From Bifidobacterium scaligerum (lineage in GTDB: Bacteria > Actinomycetota > Actinomycetes > Actinomycetales > Bifidobacteriaceae): DNA of 64,000 nt. The stretch lies in NCBI RefSeq assembly GCF_002802865.1, contig NZ_PGLQ01000008.1, positions 28,286-92,285 of the forward strand. The letters are read 5' to 3'. The translations under genes and the position numbers were made by a program. This document shows positions 63,960 to 64,000 of this stretch, piece by piece (positions within the stretch are counted from its first letter, which is position 1; each line of letters begins with the position of its first letter). Under the pieces are notes generated by a model. That model did not search any database. It saw only the letters and a program-made list of their open reading frames with translations, and was not told the origin of the DNA.

Positions 63960-64000
63960 CTGTCGCGTATACACATCTGACGCTGCCGACGATACCCCTT
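63960..64000. other. Illumina Nextera adapter sequence (artefact)
   Basis: 63960-63992 matches the reverse complement of the Nextera read-1 transposase adapter at 31 of 33 positions (differences at 63965 and 63967). The last eight bases resemble an i5 index read in reverse. This is sequencing adapter, not genome. Confidence 0.9.

Noticed and set aside
62648..63976. 442-codon minus-strand frame starting MCIRDR at the window end
   Set aside because: It starts within the sequencing adapter and is antisense to the DUF4032 gene.

Overview
The window looks like chromosome of a high-GC Gram-positive anaerobe, most probably Bifidobacterium of the B. longum/B. breve type. This is inferred from gene content: glycogen phosphorylase, phosphoenolpyruvate carboxylase, GPH sugar symporters beside a large GH2 galactosidase, an orphan MsmK-like ATPase, class Ib nrdHIEF, and the actinobacterial crgA / DUF881 / sortase E / trpG / pknB / pknA / pbpA / rodA / pstP / fhaB / fhaA block. 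No species call was checked against a database.

Layout. 0-2.6 kb: peroxide detoxification, with the 3' part of ahpC and a fused thioredoxin-reductase/AhpF-like flavoprotein. 2.6-12.5 kb: a sugar locus with a 1566-aa GH2 glycosidase diverging from two paralogous GPH symporters and a LacI repressor. All their promoters share a 16-bp palindrome. 12.5-16.7 kb: a stand-alone P-loop ATPase and ppc, separated by a densely folded gap. 17-27.3 kb: an amino-acid exporter, a PutP-type symporter, a DUF559-like protein, an amidohydrolase, trpS, a DUF3073 protein and an SCP-like protein. 27.6-31 kb: glgP followed by about 1 kb of repeats and palindromes. 31-33.7 kb: a small membrane protein, a rhomboid protease and a dense cluster of DnaA boxes. 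33.7-46.6 kb: the cell-wall and Ser/Thr signalling block. 46.7-51.5 kb: another Ser/Thr kinase, a membrane-anchored thioredoxin-fold protein, tRNA-Thr and a voltage-sensor-type K+ channel. 51.8-54.5 kb: a GH3 glucosidase coupled to a 49-aa membrane peptide. 54.6-59 kb: nrdHIEF behind paired NrdR boxes. 59-64 kb: a kinase remnant, a family 2 glycosyltransferase, the MsmK-like ATPase and a DUF4032 protein.

How the genes fit together. The sugar locus, GH3, glgP and the ATPase serve carbohydrate capture and storage. The pknB block overlaps gene to gene (ATGA junctions) and couples wall synthesis (PbpA/RodA) to phosphorylation (PknA, PknB, PstP) and phosphopeptide readers (FhaA, FhaB). In other actinobacteria this block lies near the replication origin, which fits the DnaA-box cluster just upstream of it.

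The most unusual content is non-coding. Three copies of a roughly 200-bp four-unit palindromic element (21.3, 24.5 and 59.4 kb) share one architecture, and a fourth element at 36.3 kb has the same architecture but unrelated sequence. Several other gaps hold long, nearly perfect inverted repeats of unique sequence. The last 41 bases are not biological: they match an Illumina Nextera adapter, so the window appears to run to an untrimmed contig end.
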